Source of the DNA: Hermatobates lingyangjiaoensis
Lineage: Eukaryota > Arthropoda > Insecta > Hemiptera > Hermatobatidae
NCBI GenBank assembly: GCA_026182355.1
Contig: JAPFBL010000573.1
Coordinates: forward strand, 152,501 to 216,500
Length of the DNA: 64,000 bases
Direction of reading: 5' to 3'
The number at the start of each line of letters is the position of its first letter. Within the stretch, counting starts at the first letter, position 1. Position numbers and translations under genes: made by a program. Below, piece after piece: positions 1 through 11,066 of this stretch. The notes below the pieces were generated by a model. The model made no database searches, had not been told where the DNA came from, and worked only from the letters and a program-made list of their open reading frames with translations.

Positions 1-429
1 CTTGTTAAAAACAATTAGGGTGCTAGAAAGCCGTAATTTCAATTTCCATCCGAGGTCTCCTTCAGGTGAGCCGCTTAACTCTAATTAACTTTATCTTGTC
101 ATTAACATCGTCTCTTAATTAGGGAGTTAATTTAATTATAACTACACGGTGATGTTTATTTCGAGTAAGACGTCTTTCAAGGCAAACTTGATGCCGATTA
201 TTATCTTCCCGCTCTAAAGACATCTTAATTTCTTTATTCTCACCACTTTGTAGTTAGTTGAAGGATGTTTTTTTTTTAATTTTGTTGTAAAACTTCATGA
301 ATGACCATTTGTCTACTCCAATAAAATTACTAAAAATATGTTATTTTGTCATCAAACTCGTAGGTTTCAAGAGATGGACCTCCATAACTATGTATATCCA
401 AAAACTACACATAGAAGGCTACTTCTCAT

Positions 430-477
<48 letters not shown>

Positions 478-484
478 TTACAGA

Positions 485-515
485 CTCAAATTTTCGGGTA
501 TTCCGTCTTCAGGAG
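485..515 (-). ncRNA. Hammerhead ribozyme motif, family F, left arm
   Basis: On the minus strand: stem I CTC/GAG, core CTGAAGA, extra C, stem II GG/CC around a 5-nt loop, GAA, stem III AATT, H17 = T. All core positions are present, but stems are short, so activity would be weak without dimerisation. Confidence 0.6.
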
Positions 516-610
516 AAAAGAGAAAGGGAGACCAAGCTCATTGTAGACGCAACGGCAAGTAACTTGGGTTTACTTGCGTCTACAACGTGCTTGGTCTCCC
601 TTTCTCTTTT

Positions 611-641
611 CTCCTGAAGACGGATTACCCGAAAATTTGAG
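611..641 (+). ncRNA. Hammerhead ribozyme motif, family F, right arm
   Basis: Mirror partner of the motif at 485-515: CTC, CTGAAGA, C, GG-ATTAC-CC, GAA, AATT, T, GAG. One loop change separates the two arms while stems and core are identical. Confidence 0.6.
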
Positions 642-778
642 TCTGTAAGTGTGTTTCCTTACTCTCTGTGTTACTCTTCTTAAATTTTGAACTCGTATTG
701 TGTTCAGTTTGGATCGTGTTTCGTTTAATTAAGTTAATATATATATATATATATATGAAAAACGTGATTGAATATATA

Positions 779-1202
779 CAGGGTGATTGAAAAGTAACTC
801 CCTATTTTAAAAAAACTATAATTTATTTTTAAAATATAATTTCTACAATTAATGAATATGAGAAGGAAGTATAATGCATGGGCTTTTATTTAAAATTCGA
901 TATGGGCGCCTTTATTTGCCACCAGCTTCTCAAGTCGACCAGGAATCGCATCAACTGATTTCGCAAGAAACTCTTGTGGGATGGAAATCATAACTTCTCG
1001 TATTCGCCCTTCAAGTTCTTCCAAATTTCTTGGTTTGGTTGAGTAGACTTACTCTTTCAGCCAACCCCAGAAAAAAAAGTCGCAGGGTGTTAAGTCAAGA
1101 CTTCTTATACTTCCTTCTATAAATTAATTATAGTTTTATAATAATTCTTCTAAAATAAATTAGAGTTTTTTTTAAATAGGGAGTTACTTTTCAATCACCC
1201 TG
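779..1202 (-). mobile_element. Internally deleted mariner-like transposon
   Basis: Terminal inverted repeats of about 30 bp (CAGGGTGATTGAAAAG at the left, its complement at the right) enclose 424 bp. Minus-strand translation gives the C-terminal region of an IS630/Tc1/mariner transposase, with the D-F-F-F-W-G-W motif followed by R-N-L-E-E-L-E. The N-terminal two thirds are missing, so it is non-autonomous. The flanks are TA-rich; the right TA duplication is imperfect. Confidence 0.8.
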
Positions 1203-1276
1203 ATTATATATATTATATATAATACTATATATATATTATATATATTATATTATATATATTATATATATATATATAA
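1203..1276. repeat. AT/TATA microsatellite
   Basis: Imperfect TATATAT/ATTATA tract between the mariner remnant and a PLE relic. Confidence 0.9.
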
Positions 1277-1294
1277 CACTATTTTTCTTTTTTA

Positions 1295-1380
1295 TCGAGG
1301 TTTGGTCTAACTTCAATAGTACAACACCTTTAAGCCAACGTTTCGTCTATATTTGTAGACATCTACAGGGTTACATTAAT
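1295..1380 (-). mobile_element. PLE relic, family M, with near-complete hammerhead
   Basis: The minus strand at 1334-1371 reads CTGTAGA, T, stem II GTCTA/TAGAC (5 bp), GAA, ACGT, T, GGC. The only core change is A6 to T. A second M copy is at 5864-5891. The outer part (TCGAGGTTTGGTC) recurs near 6250. Confidence 0.5.
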
Positions 1381-1403
1381 ACAGAATTTTAATTACTGTA
1401 CAG

Positions 1404-1495
1404 GGTTGGGTTTTGACTCTGATGAAGACCGCTTGTTACGGTTGAAAGATCTTAGTCTTGTTTTCCCATTTCATATTGTGGTTTGATCATTGATA
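1404..1495 (+). mobile_element. PLE-derived unit, family A, single arm
   Basis: Contains the A-family ribozyme at 1415-1457, followed by the family tail ending TTTGATCATTGA. It is the commonest unit in the window and elsewhere usually occurs as an inverted pair. Confidence 0.7.
1415..1457 (+). ncRNA. Hammerhead ribozyme motif, family A
   Basis: Stem I GACT/AGTC, core CTGATGA, extra A, stem II GACCG/CGGTT with a 7-nt loop, GAA, self-complementary AGATCT as stem III, H17 = T. Every core position is present. Confidence 0.7.
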
Positions 1496-1699
1496 TATAT
1501 ACATATGTTTATAAAATTGTATACTTAGGGTCTTTCAAACATATTTCATTAAATTGCTTGCCGTATTTTTTTCATATATTCATTAAATTGCTTCCCGATT
1601 TTTATTTTTTCGTATTTTCATTAAATTGCTTGCCGATTTTTGTGAGCAGGCTTATTCTCTTCCCTGCCAATGGAAGTCCTTAATTTGAAGATTCGAAAA

Positions 1700-1880
1700 G
1701 GTGTCTAGAAACCAGGAAAAAATAAAAATATATCAAATTAAACTCTCAATGCCAACGTTTCGGTTTTTATTTAAAAGCTTTTTCATAGGCAGAAGTATGC
1801 ATTTTGTAACAGAAAAACAAAGTATTACATTACAAATTATTTTGCAAAGAAAAATAGTTTTTCTTTGTAAAATAATCCAC
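1700..1880 (-). mobile_element. PLE relic, family B
   Basis: At 1751-1790 (minus) the hammerhead fold is kept: stem I GCC/GGC, a long AT-rich stem II, GAA, ACGT, T. The 5' core reads TATGAAA instead of CTGANGA, so it should not cleave. The same degenerate core recurs in every B copy. Confidence 0.55.
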
Positions 1881-2159
1881 CACCTTGATTATTGATATAA
1901 CGATTTTCCAGTTATAAATATTGCCTCCATGATTTGCAGTTTCCTGTGTTTGTTTTCTTGGAGTAGTATCACTGTATTTTTGGTAATGATTCCTTTGGTT
2001 AATTTAATTCCATGTACGGTTGAAACGTGTTTTTTTAAGTCCACCTGAAGTTCGGTGCATTTAAGTCTTCGTGAAAGTTATTATTTTATTCCAAAGTTTT
2101 GGTTTGCTTTTATCAATAAGCAGAAAGCAAAGGAATTTATAATATTAAGATAGAATTCC

Positions 2160-2240
2160 AGATAATCTTCGAGGGCCACACAAAAACACGTGTTGGGCCA
2201 CATGTGGCCCGCGGACCGTAGGTTGTCCATGTCTGTCCTA
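2160..2240. mobile_element. hAT-type terminal remnant
   Basis: GGCCACATGTGGCCCGCGG followed by a TTGTCCATGTCTG end resembles the termini of non-autonomous hAT elements, and the hAT at 11067-11518 has a comparable GGCCCGCGGGCC block. No matching opposite end was found. Confidence 0.35.
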
Positions 2241-2540
2241 GATATTTGATTTAGGAGCTAGAAAATCTGGTTTTCACTAATCCTTGAAGAGTCCCTAGCT
2301 TGTTTTCTTCAAAGTTGGCTGCTCTAATATGATTTAGAAGAAACCCTGCACTGCAAACTTTCCTTGCTAAAGTCGGTACCATATAACAAACATACACTCT
2401 TCTTTCTCCCAGTATAGCGTTAATATATAAGCCGGTAGTTGATACAAATATAAACATCTTTAAATACAGTAAGATAAAAACAGCACAAATGACTTGGGTT
2501 TTTTTATTTTTTTGTTATCTCTATACTTTTTTATACTATC

Positions 2541-3434
2541 TCACACTCTCTCTCTCCCTCTCTCTATCTCTCTCCATTTCTCACTCTCTCTCTCTCCCCT
2601 ACTCTCTCACGCCCTCTCTCTCACTCACTCTCTCTTTCTCTCCCCCCCTCTCTCACTCTTCCCCCTCTATCTCTCTCCCTCTCTCTATCTCTCTCCATTT
2701 CTCACTCTCTCTCCCTCTCCCCTACTCTCTCACGCCCTCTCTCTCACTCACTCTCTCCCCCTCTCTCACTCTTCCCCCTCTATCTCTCACTATCTCTCTC
2801 CCTCTCTCTATCTCACACTCTCTCTCTCCCTCTCTCTATCTCTATCCATTTATCACTCTCTGTCTCTCTCCCCTACTCTCTCACTCTCTCTTTTCTCTCC
2901 CCCCTCTCTCACTCTTCCCTCTCTATCTCTCTCCCTCTCTCTATCTCACACCTCTCTCTCTCTCCCCCGCTCTATCTCTCTCCATTTCTCACTCTCTCTC
3001 CCTCTCCCCTACTCTCTCACGCCCTCTCTCTCACTCACTCTCTCTTTCTCTCTCCCCCCTCTCTCACTCTTCCCCCTCTATCTCTCTCCCTCTCTCTATC
3101 TCACACACTCTCTCTCTCCCTCTCTTTATCTCACACACTCTCTCTCTCCCTCTCTCTCAATTTCTCACTCCCTCTATCTCTCTCCATTTCTCACTCTCTC
3201 CCCCTCTCTTTCACCTATCTCTCTTTCTCTCTCTCTCTCTTTATCTCTCTCCATTTCTCACTCTTTCTCCCTCTCTTTCACCTCTCTCTCTTTCTCTCTC
3301 TCTCTCTCCCTCTTTCTCTCACTCACTCTCTATTCTTCCCTCCCTCCTCTCTCTTCCTCTCTCTCTCTCTATTTCTCTCACTCTCTCGCTCATTCTCTTT
3401 CCCTCCCTCCCTTTCTCTCTCTCCCTCCCTCTCC

Positions 3435-3483
<49 letters not shown>

Positions 3484-3485
3484 AG
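2541..3485. repeat. CT-rich compound satellite
   Basis: Almost pure C and T for about 950 bp. Units of roughly 100-130 bp (CTCCATTTCTCACTCTC, CCCCTACTCTCTCACGCC, CACTCTTCCCCCTC) recur, so a higher-order tandem array is built from the dinucleotide. Its two long open frames are low-complexity artefacts. Confidence 0.9.
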
Positions 3486-3799
3486 CCTCATATTTATCTC
3501 TGTGATTGAGAATGCCTTTCAGTGTGTAGGTGCTTCTTTAGATTTCTTGTAGAAAAGGTAATAGAATGAAAGATCTATTTATGGAAAAGTCAGAGTGATT
3601 AAGTGTCGGTAGCAACAAAGGAGGGAATAGTGTTAATTATGATTGAAATGAAACCAGCTTCTTCAAGTCAACTTTGTGACTTGAATACAACTTGAAGTAA
3701 GGAAAGTTTAGTATGAACAATTAATACCAACTTGGATTTACTCAACGAAAGAAACATGTGTGGCAATCCTCCAGATTGACACTAAAGGTTGGGTGATGT

Positions 3800-4036
3800 A
3801 AGTGGCGGCGGCGGCGTTGTTGAAGCCTGCGCGTCTGGACCATTGGGCATTCTCCTCAGTCCTAAGGTGGCTTTGTCACCTAACCACCCAGCCCCGCCTG
3901 GACCTCTGTCCCAGTCTGAGTCACTGCTTAGCATGCCTCCCACGCCTAAGATCCACCACCTTTGATAACCACCCCCCCCCCCCCTCTCATCATTTACATG
4001 CCATTCATTCAGATCTCAACTCTTCTCCAGTCTCCT
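3800..4036 (+). other. GC-richer block, unrecognised
   Basis: A GCG-triplet run is followed by about 170 bp of non-repetitive, C-rich sequence and a poly-C tract. A 78-codon frame from a GTG is open, but it lacks a good start and any known motif. It could be an exon or promoter fragment; I make no functional call. Confidence 0.3.
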
Positions 4037-4399
4037 AAACATTTCATTAATATTCCACACAAGTTAATACTCAATATATTTCATTCTCTTTGGTTAATTC
4101 TTTTCATTAAACAATTATAATTAAACATGAACAACACAATCCAATCATCATCCACCTTTATGAAATTAATCAATCATTATATAAAATATAATTACAACAA
4201 TATCAATATAAAAATGAAAAAAAAAAACTTCAAGACCTTTATAAGTTGTCAAAGACTCAATTTTGTGTCAGTAAGCTATCCCAAAAAAAACTTTTTTCAT
4301 TTTTTTATTAGTTTCTTTTTGGATACTAATATAAAATTTATAACATCCTTTAATTGTAGGCATATGATAAAAGTTTTAAAATAAAACCGAAACGTCGGT

Positions 4400-4554
4400 T
4401 TCTAAAGTTTAATTTTAGAACCTAGAAAATTGAGCGAAAACCGATTACGTAATAGATCCATTTTTTCTCTCCTGATGACCGTTAAACCGAAAATTTTAGA
4501 TTGTAAGTCTGTTTTTCTATTTACTGTGTACCTATAGTTTACTCTCTGAACCGT

Positions 4555-4555
<1 letters not shown>
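4400..4555 (+). mobile_element. PLE relic, family F/H type
   Basis: TCTCTCCTGATGACCG, then CCGAAAATTTTAGA and GTAAGTCTGTTT, matches family F, but stem II is mispaired. It is followed by (TA)n at 4555-4627. Confidence 0.5.
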
Positions 4556-4627
<72 letters not shown>

Positions 4628-4816
4628 GATCAAACCACAATAAGAAACGGGAAAACAAGACTAAGATCTTTCAACCGTAACAAGCGGTCTTCGTGAGAGT
4701 CAAAAACCCAACTGAGTTAACCGTAACCGCTTGTTACGGTTGAAAGATCTTAGTCTTGTTTTCCCATTTCTTATTGTGGTTTGATCATTGATTGTTGTTT
4801 CACGTGTTTATGTGAA

Positions 4817-4821
<5 letters not shown>
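4628..4821. mobile_element. PLE foldback, family A
   Basis: Inverted arms (4628-4711 and 4725-4800) lie between (TA)n tracts at 4555-4627 and 4822-4865. Both ribozyme cores are damaged: the left arm reads CTCACGA, and the right arm lacks the 5' core. Confidence 0.7.
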
Positions 4822-4861
<40 letters not shown>

Positions 4862-4864
<3 letters not shown>

Positions 4865-5115
4865 TGGTATAAATAGGCAGCAGATCCGCTTTTAAACAGG
4901 TATCATTAAAATTAAACGCAGTCTTGGCATTCACAATCTTAAGACTGAGAGATTCGATCCTAAGAACTAACCTCCTCTAACAGGGTTCAACTGGAAAAGT
5001 GACATGTTAAATTAAAATCGATGACTCATGCTTAGTCATTGCTATAAATAGATTAAAAGGATAGTACAGGTTAATATAAAGAGAAGGTCAAAGGTCAATA
5101 ATGAACACGAAACAA
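4862..5115 (-). pseudogene. PLE N-terminal coding fragment, second type
   Basis: The minus-strand translation resembles the fragment at 19430-19690, including R-R-I-E-S-L-S-L and a near-terminal D-L-L-A-x-Y-T-N-I motif before (TA)n. An internal deletion breaks the frame. It is the start of a PLE reading frame, not a host gene. Confidence 0.5.
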
Positions 5116-5239
5116 GCGGTTAGAATAAAAGAGTTGAAAGGTCAAGGGTATAACTGAACTAATAGAGAATAAATAGATTAAGAATATTAAAGTAAATTAT
5201 ATATTAAATTATAATAAAATTAAATGATATTAAAGTAAA

Positions 5240-5501
5240 TATATATATATATATATACTTGTGAATTTTGGTAGCAGTCCTTCTTTTAAGCACATACTAT
5301 TAAAAACATAACCATAGTTGGCAGAAACTTGCTTCTTTATAAGTTTCTCTATCTTTCTAAATAAGGATTTCGTTGTTGTATCTAAACTATATAAGTGTAG
5401 GAAGTTTGTTATATAGTTTAGATACAACAACGAAATCCTTATTAAGGAAGATAGAGAAACTTATAAAGAAGCAAGTTTCTCCCAACTATGGTTACGTTTT
5501 T

Positions 5502-5532
<31 letters not shown>
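5240..5532. mobile_element. PLE foldback, family K N-terminal arms
   Basis: The left arm (minus, about 5258-5400) encodes S-L-D-T-T-T-K-S-L-F-R-K-I-E-K-L and ends C-L-K-E-G-L-L-P-K-F-T before (TA)n. The right arm (plus, about 5408-5508) encodes the same segment and stops earlier, at Y-G-Y-V-F-N-N, also before (TA)n. The arms are nearly identical, so this is a recent head-to-head insertion of the 3' pseudo-LTR of the PLE at 41.9-43.2 kb. Confidence 0.8.
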
Positions 5533-5536
<4 letters not shown>

Positions 5537-5585
5537 TTCATTTAATAATCGGAAAGACGATCCAAACTGGACACAATAACAGTTC

Positions 5586-5714
5586 AAAATTAAAGATAGG
5601 TAGCACACAAAGCGAAGAAACACACCCACAAAGTCAAACCCTCGAGCAGTCCGTCTTCAGGATAAAAGTGAAAGGGAGACCAAGCAATTTGTAGACGGAA
5701 CGGCTAGTAACCCA

Positions 5715-5768
<54 letters not shown>
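5586..5768 (-). mobile_element. PLE-derived fragment, family F, then (TA)n
   Basis: CCGTCTTCAGGATAAAAG and GGGAGACCAAGC match the F-family arm at 500-540 in the minus direction. The ribozyme 3' half is missing. (TA)n at about 5714-5767 closes the unit. Confidence 0.5.
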
Positions 5769-5771
<3 letters not shown>

Positions 5772-5789
5772 TTTTTTTCTTGACCACAA

Positions 5790-5900
5790 CTACTAATAAA
5801 CACTTTTTTCTTCTCGGAATTTGGCCAGGGTTAATATTTAGAATCACCTTTTCGCCAACGTTTCGTTTATATTTTAAGACATTCTCAGGGCTATAAAATA
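5790..5900 (-). mobile_element. PLE relic, family M
   Basis: 5864-5891 (minus): stem I GCC/GGC, CTGAGAA (G8 to A), T, a weak stem II, GAA, ACGT, T. All parts of the fold are in order with one core base lost. Confidence 0.5.
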
Positions 5901-5974
5901 ACAACAACAATAGACATTTATCATATCTACTTTACAATCATCATAAAAAATTCAAAAAAAATTACTTACTCAAG

Positions 5975-6167
5975 ACTAGCTTCTAATACCGAACCAAACA
6001 AACCGTTATCTGTTATTGCATGTGCTGCTACCCAGTGACATTTATTGAAAAAATGTTTTTTAATTTTCAAAATTTTTTTCAATTAATGTCGCTGTGTAGA
6101 AATGACAGATAACGGTTTTGTTGGTTCGGTATTAGAAGCGTTTCTATTCCACGGTCGATACTTTTAT

Positions 6168-6201
<34 letters not shown>

Positions 6202-6392
6202 GGTACTGTTTTCTTGACCACAAAATATTCACAAAACACTTTTTCTTTTTCTCGGAGTTTGGTCAGGGTAAATATATGGAATCACCTTTATAAATAAAGA
6301 CGAAACGTTGGCAAAAAGGTGATTCCATATATTTACCCTGACCAAACTCCGAGAAAAAGAAAAAGTGTTTTGTATATATATATATATATTAT
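5975..6392. mobile_element. Two adjacent foldbacks with (TA)n joints
   Basis: First foldback: arms 5980-6012 and 6106-6140 (TCTAATACCGAACC and complement). Second: arms about 6240-6282 and 6310-6370 (CTCGGAGTTTGGTCAGGG and complement) with a central GACGAAACGTTGGC piece of the M/B ribozyme 3' half. (TA)n lies at 6171-6201 and 6375-6390. Confidence 0.6.
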
Positions 6393-6397
6393 AAATC

Positions 6398-6545
6398 AAT
6401 GATCAAACCACAAAGTCCGGAACAAGCGGACATCGTCAGAGTCAAAAATTTAAGTGATTGATACGGTTGAAAGATCTTAGTCTTGTTTTCCCATTTCATA
6501 TTGTGGTTTGATCATTGATTGTTGTTTCGCGTGTTTATGTGAAGT

Positions 6546-6583
<38 letters not shown>

Positions 6584-6807
6584 GGTTTTGTTGGTTCGGT
6601 ATTAGAAGCGTTTCTATTCCACGGTCGATACTTTTATCAATATATATATATATATAAGTCAATGATCAAACCACAAAGTCCGGAACAAGCGGACATCGTC
6701 AGAGTCAAAAATCTAAGTGATTGTTACGGTTGAAAGATCTTAGTCTTGTTTTCCCATTTCATATTGTGGTTTGATCATTGATTGTTGTTTCGCGTGTTTA
6801 TGTGAAG

Positions 6808-6838
<31 letters not shown>
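6398..6838. mobile_element. Two degenerate family A foldbacks
   Basis: Two nearly identical units (6398-6550 and 6660-6812) share the same deletion across the ribozyme centre, so one was copied from the other or both from a deleted master. They are separated by (TA)n and an AGAAGCGTTTCTATTCC segment also seen at 6130. Confidence 0.65.
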
Positions 6839-7439
6839 CAAAAGTCTTGTTGTTGTCTTGTTACTTTTCCCCTGATGACTATAAATTAGACGCTGCGGGT
6901 GTTTTAAAAACATCTCATAAGACGGTGATTTGAAAACTTGTTGACGAGACGAGACCGGGCTAGAGAGAAGCGAAGACAAGAAGCCGAGAAAGGTGTCTGG
7001 CTCGTTCATCACGACGTCTGTTCTAATTGCAACCCGGCCAGCCTGTCTCGCTTCGCCTACAACAAATGGACCATATTACTGCCTTCTAACCGCTAAGCAC
7101 AATCAAAGTCAATTTCCACCGGCAGCTCGAATTTACGACTTGTCACTGCCTATTTCTGTCACCTAATTAATCGTCTCTCGCTAACGACGAGCCGCGCCTG
7201 TACCAAAAACATCTGCCCTCTTATTCAATTAAAACAAAAACACACTTTCTCTTTAACTAAATTGACTGAAAACGTTTTAAAAGAAATATTTCTGCTAAAT
7301 TTAATCATATAAAATAGTTTTAAATTTAAATCTATGGGTTATTTTCATTCCACGTGGTTCTAAGAACCTGACTTTGTAGCTTCCTTACTCTTCTGTCACA
7401 CACATGTAACTTATTACTCCTACATTGCAACAATTTTTA

Positions 7440-8110
7440 ATTATATATTTAAATATTTTCCTTCAGAATTGAGGTAAACCATAAAAAGATCTAAGTGGAT
7501 ATTAATTACAAAAAATGCTATAAAATATCGAATAATTTTCGGAATTTATTATAAATTAGCAAACGTGCCCGTCTTTGACCGGTACTTTTTCAAAAATTTG
7601 GATATGATGGTATCCCCAAAGATAATTAGAAATTATAGAATAGTAGAAAATATCATTATTAGTACATTGTTCAGAAAATGCATCTGTAAACACAATGCTG
7701 TCTGTTGTTCAGGTACATGGAAGAACAATGAGTTGGAACCTCTTATGGGAGGTTTGGGATAATATTATTATCTTTTACTGAGAGCTTAGATAAAATTGAA
7801 ATTGAAATCAACTAAGAATACCTACTTGCTATACTTGTATATTTTCAAAAAACAAAACATATCTGTGAAGTTAGCTTATGACAGCTTAAAAGTTCATAAC
7901 TTCGCTACTACTTTGAATTTTCAATCCATTCAAAGCTTAGATTTTAAGTTAGTCATACACAAATCTACTCTCAAAGCTAATCTCAGCTTACTATACCTTA
8001 TAGTGACTGAATTTACTTGTGACGAATTTTTGCAAACCGACAGATAGAAATTTTTCTAAGGGTGGATTCGGTTTCTCTCTAATATATGAAACGTAAAGAA
8101 AACTTGAAAT
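7440..8110 (-). repeat. Dispersed repeat, type R1
   Basis: Shares long blocks with 44450-44870, 61430-61925, 62635-62825 and 63190-63560, including AGCAAACGTGCCCGTCTTTGA and the TTTCTAAGGGTGGATTCGG block. No coding potential was recognised. It may be a non-autonomous transposon or Helitron-like repeat; the class is not determined. Confidence 0.6.
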
Positions 8111-8204
8111 GAGTCAGTTCTAAGCAATGTACCGACAAAACCTTTCTGTTATTTACATAGACTTCTTAATAAATAGATAATTTGGAATCTTCGATATATA
8201 TATT

Positions 8205-8357
8205 CTTTAATAAAAAGCTTTCATATAAACACGTGAAATAACAATCAATGATCAAACCACAACAGTTGGGTTTTTGACTCTGACAATGACCGCTTGTTAC
8301 GGTTGAAAGATCTTAGTCTTGTTTTCCCATTTTCTTATTGTGGTTTGATCATTGATA
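8205..8357 (+). mobile_element. Family A foldback, left arm reduced
   Basis: A short inverted left end (8213-8260) precedes a full right arm. Its ribozyme at 8276-8318 has CTGACAA in the core (G8 to A) and otherwise matches the template. Confidence 0.6.
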
Positions 8358-8679
8358 TTCTTTAATAGATATAAGTAGTTTGTATAAACAGAGACAATGT
8401 AGAGTAGAACTCCTAACTGAAGTATATATATATTTATTTTATAAGTAAGATACTACAACTAAACTTGATAAAAAGAAGATTTAAATAAATTAAATTAATA
8501 AATATATGAATATAAAATGAAAATATGAAGAAGTTAGACTTATCACATCATTTACCGTACAGTTACTTAAATTTTAGCCATTATAGATTTCAGTTTAATG
8601 ATTAAAAACAAAAAAACAGTTTAATAAAGTAAAAACATGCATTAGTTTTATATCACGTATTATTCTAGGGTTAAAAGCT

Positions 8680-8895
8680 AATGAAATGGTCTCCACATAT
8701 AAAAATTAATCGTATAAACAACACTTTTTGAACCCGTAGTGTTCAGTCATTAACTAAAAAAAAACACTGATGAACACTATGTGTTTGAAACGCGTTGTTT
8801 ATACAATTAAATTTTTATATATGAAGACCATTTCATTAGCTTTTTACCTGCAATGAGTAAATACCACATAATAACTGATTGCACTACGTTAGTAT
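8680..8895. mobile_element. Foldback, family D
   Basis: Arms begin AATGGTCTCCACATATAAAAA and end with the complement. The right arm continues into AATGAGTAAATACCACA...GATTGCACTA, the D-family outer end. Both ribozyme copies are damaged; the right one lost three core bases after CTGAT. Confidence 0.65.
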
Positions 8896-9639
8896 CATTT
8901 ATTATACCTAATAATGTCATACATGTAATAATACATTGAAGTGATTTATTTTTTGTATTTTCATCTATAATTGAATATATTTTAACAAAATTTTGGCCTA
9001 AATTTCATTTAAACTATAAAATAGAAGTATTGGTACGGAAAAGATCCAAATTTATGGATCCAAAAAGCTTATGGAGCCTAAAAAAATAAAAATGAGAAAA
9101 TCAAAACTAAATTAAACCGACCACATTTAATATATTCAAGTTGTTGTATTTTGTTATTACATCAATTAAACAAAACATATTTGTTATTTATATCATATTA
9201 TTTATTTCAATGGCATAATTGTACATTAGTATATTACAATCTTAAAATTTATGTTTAAATTTCATAGTACATATTCTCTGATCAGAACGATATAAATGTA
9301 AATACAAGTACAAATTTCGGTTACATCTGTTAAACATGCATACATTTTTTTTCCATATCGAATTAATTTTAATCAATTTAAACATTTGGTTAAATTTGTT
9401 TATATTGCTATAAAAAAAAGCATTGTGAAGATAAAATAATACAATATTTTGAGAGATTTATATATTTTGAAGCCTCTTATTTCCGTTTTCTTTTTGGGTA
9501 ATAGGTCAGTGTTTATAGAAGAATAAAAAAAAATCCTTTAGAAATGCCATAAAAAGTAACATCGACGGGCAGATAAGATATAAGACAGCAGTCAGTCAAT
9601 TTCAATGAAAACATCTATTCTAACGTATTGCAATCAGTT

Positions 9640-9905
9640 ATTATATGGTATTTACTTATTGTACGGTAAAAAGATAATGAAATGGTCTCCACATATAAAA
9701 ATATAATCGTATTAAACAACGCGTTTCGAACACGTAGTGTTCTTTTTTTCATGTTGTACCACAGACACTCACACGTAGTTAATGCCTGAAGAAGAACTCT
9801 ACGTGTTCGAAACGTGTTTCGATTACGTAGAATTCTACGTAACGAAAATTACGATTAAATATTTATATGTGGACACCATTTCATTAACTCTTTACCCTAC
9901 AATGA
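9640..9905. mobile_element. Foldback, family D
   Basis: Inverted arms share AATGGTCTCCACATATAAA and CGAACACGTAG. The right arm at 9786-9821 keeps CTGAAGA, A, a mismatched stem II and GAAACGTGTT. The outer end GCAATCAGTTATTATATGG is the D terminus. Confidence 0.65.
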
Positions 9906-10254
9906 AAACATATATCTTTAATTTTAATATATTTTAGCTTTCATTGGAATCTTAAAAGGGATATGACACATACATTAAAAATTAATTTCATTAGCGGAGA
10001 TCATACAACTGTAGGCCTTGATTTTATTATTAGTCTATAAGTGGTTTAACAGTTGATTTCAATATAATCGGTAGTAATATGCTATAGTGACCGGATGAAA
10101 ATAAATCAATTTATTCCATTTACTATCCATTATTTCTCATAATAGGGTTTACTTATATAATTTAAGTGTAATATTACAGACTTTTGCAAGCTAAATAACA
10201 ATCATTTCTATTTTTATTACTTTATTATTACGATTTTTATTACATTAGTAGTAA

Positions 10255-10450
10255 TATTCATCCCTTAGTAGGAACTGAAGTTCAGGTAGTTTTTTCATAT
10301 TCCACCCCTAGTCTTTGTCTATTCAGGTAACTGTCTCATCCATCCCTTAGGTAGGAACTGAAGTTCAGGTAGTTTTTTCATATCCCGCCCCTAGTCTTTG
10401 TCTATTCAGGTAACTGTCTCATCCATCCCTTAGTATGAACTGAAATTCAA
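10255..10450. repeat. 83-bp tandem duplication
   Basis: CATCCCTTAG(G)TAGGAACTGAAGTTC ... CTATTCAGGTAACTGTC is present twice with a partial third copy. Confidence 0.8.
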
Positions 10451-10639
10451 GTAATTTTTGATATCTTAAAAAATATTGTTAAAACATATAAAGCAAAATT
10501 AAATTCCTATTTCTCTATTATAACAGAGAAATACTAGTTTCTTTCATACGATGTACTATTTTTTTTTATTGTTTAAACGATCCCCTAGCGGGTGATAACG
10601 TCAGCCGTTTACCGGCTTTTTGTTTGATCGCTGATTCTA

Positions 10640-10880
10640 CAGATTCTACAGTGGAAGTCCTAAATTTTGCCTAACTCAAATGCATTTCGAGTTGCCAGGA
10701 TCTTTAAAGAGTACCTGGCATCGTACAGGTTTAATATCCTCTCTTTAGGGACAACGTGCTCAGATTTATTCATCTCCTGCGTGAATAAATTGAGGGCCAG
10801 AGTGGGTATTGAACCCAGGATCTACCAGCCCAGAGACAAGCGTGTTACTTACTGGGCTAACTGCGCCCCCGTTGTGTGGT
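10640..10880 (-). mobile_element. tRNA-derived SINE
   Basis: On the minus strand a tRNA-like head has box A TAGCCCAGTAAG and box B GGGTTCAATACC, followed by a body (GAATAAATCTGAGCACG, GTACGATGCCAGGTACTC). Related copies are at 14225, 21245, 38600, 40845, 55205 and 57125. Confidence 0.75.
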
Positions 10881-11066
10881 AGTTAATCTTATTTCAAAGT
10901 TTCATCCTATTGAAAAGCTTCTATTCTTTGTATACTTGATTACTCTTTCTATTTCGAACGCTTATATTTATGCTTACATCTTTAGAGATGTTCTAGAGCC
11001 ACGAAGGATGATCCACGTGTTATTTAACATCCATTTGGCTAAGCACGAGACACATACCGGTTAGAT

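Larger units (their letters stand above)
430..757. mobile_element. PLE-derived foldback, family F, between (TA)n tracts
   Basis: Two inverted arms (about 478-563 and 569-648) read outward from a short centre. Each arm carries a complete hammerhead-like motif. (TA)n lies at 430-474 on the left and about 736-757 on the right. The right arm has a longer tail containing TTTGGATCG, shared with other families. Two copies joined head to head by their truncated ends is the simplest reading. Open frames across it are chance readings through TA repeats. Confidence 0.75.

Noticed and set aside
297..617. Open frames rich in I-Y-I-Y in many places
   Set aside because: They read through (TA)n and PLE ends; only the N-terminal PLE pieces were kept.
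2489..3552. Two long open frames of Ser/Leu/Pro repeats (338 and 352 codons)
   Set aside because: They are translations of the CT-rich satellite and lack non-repetitive sequence.
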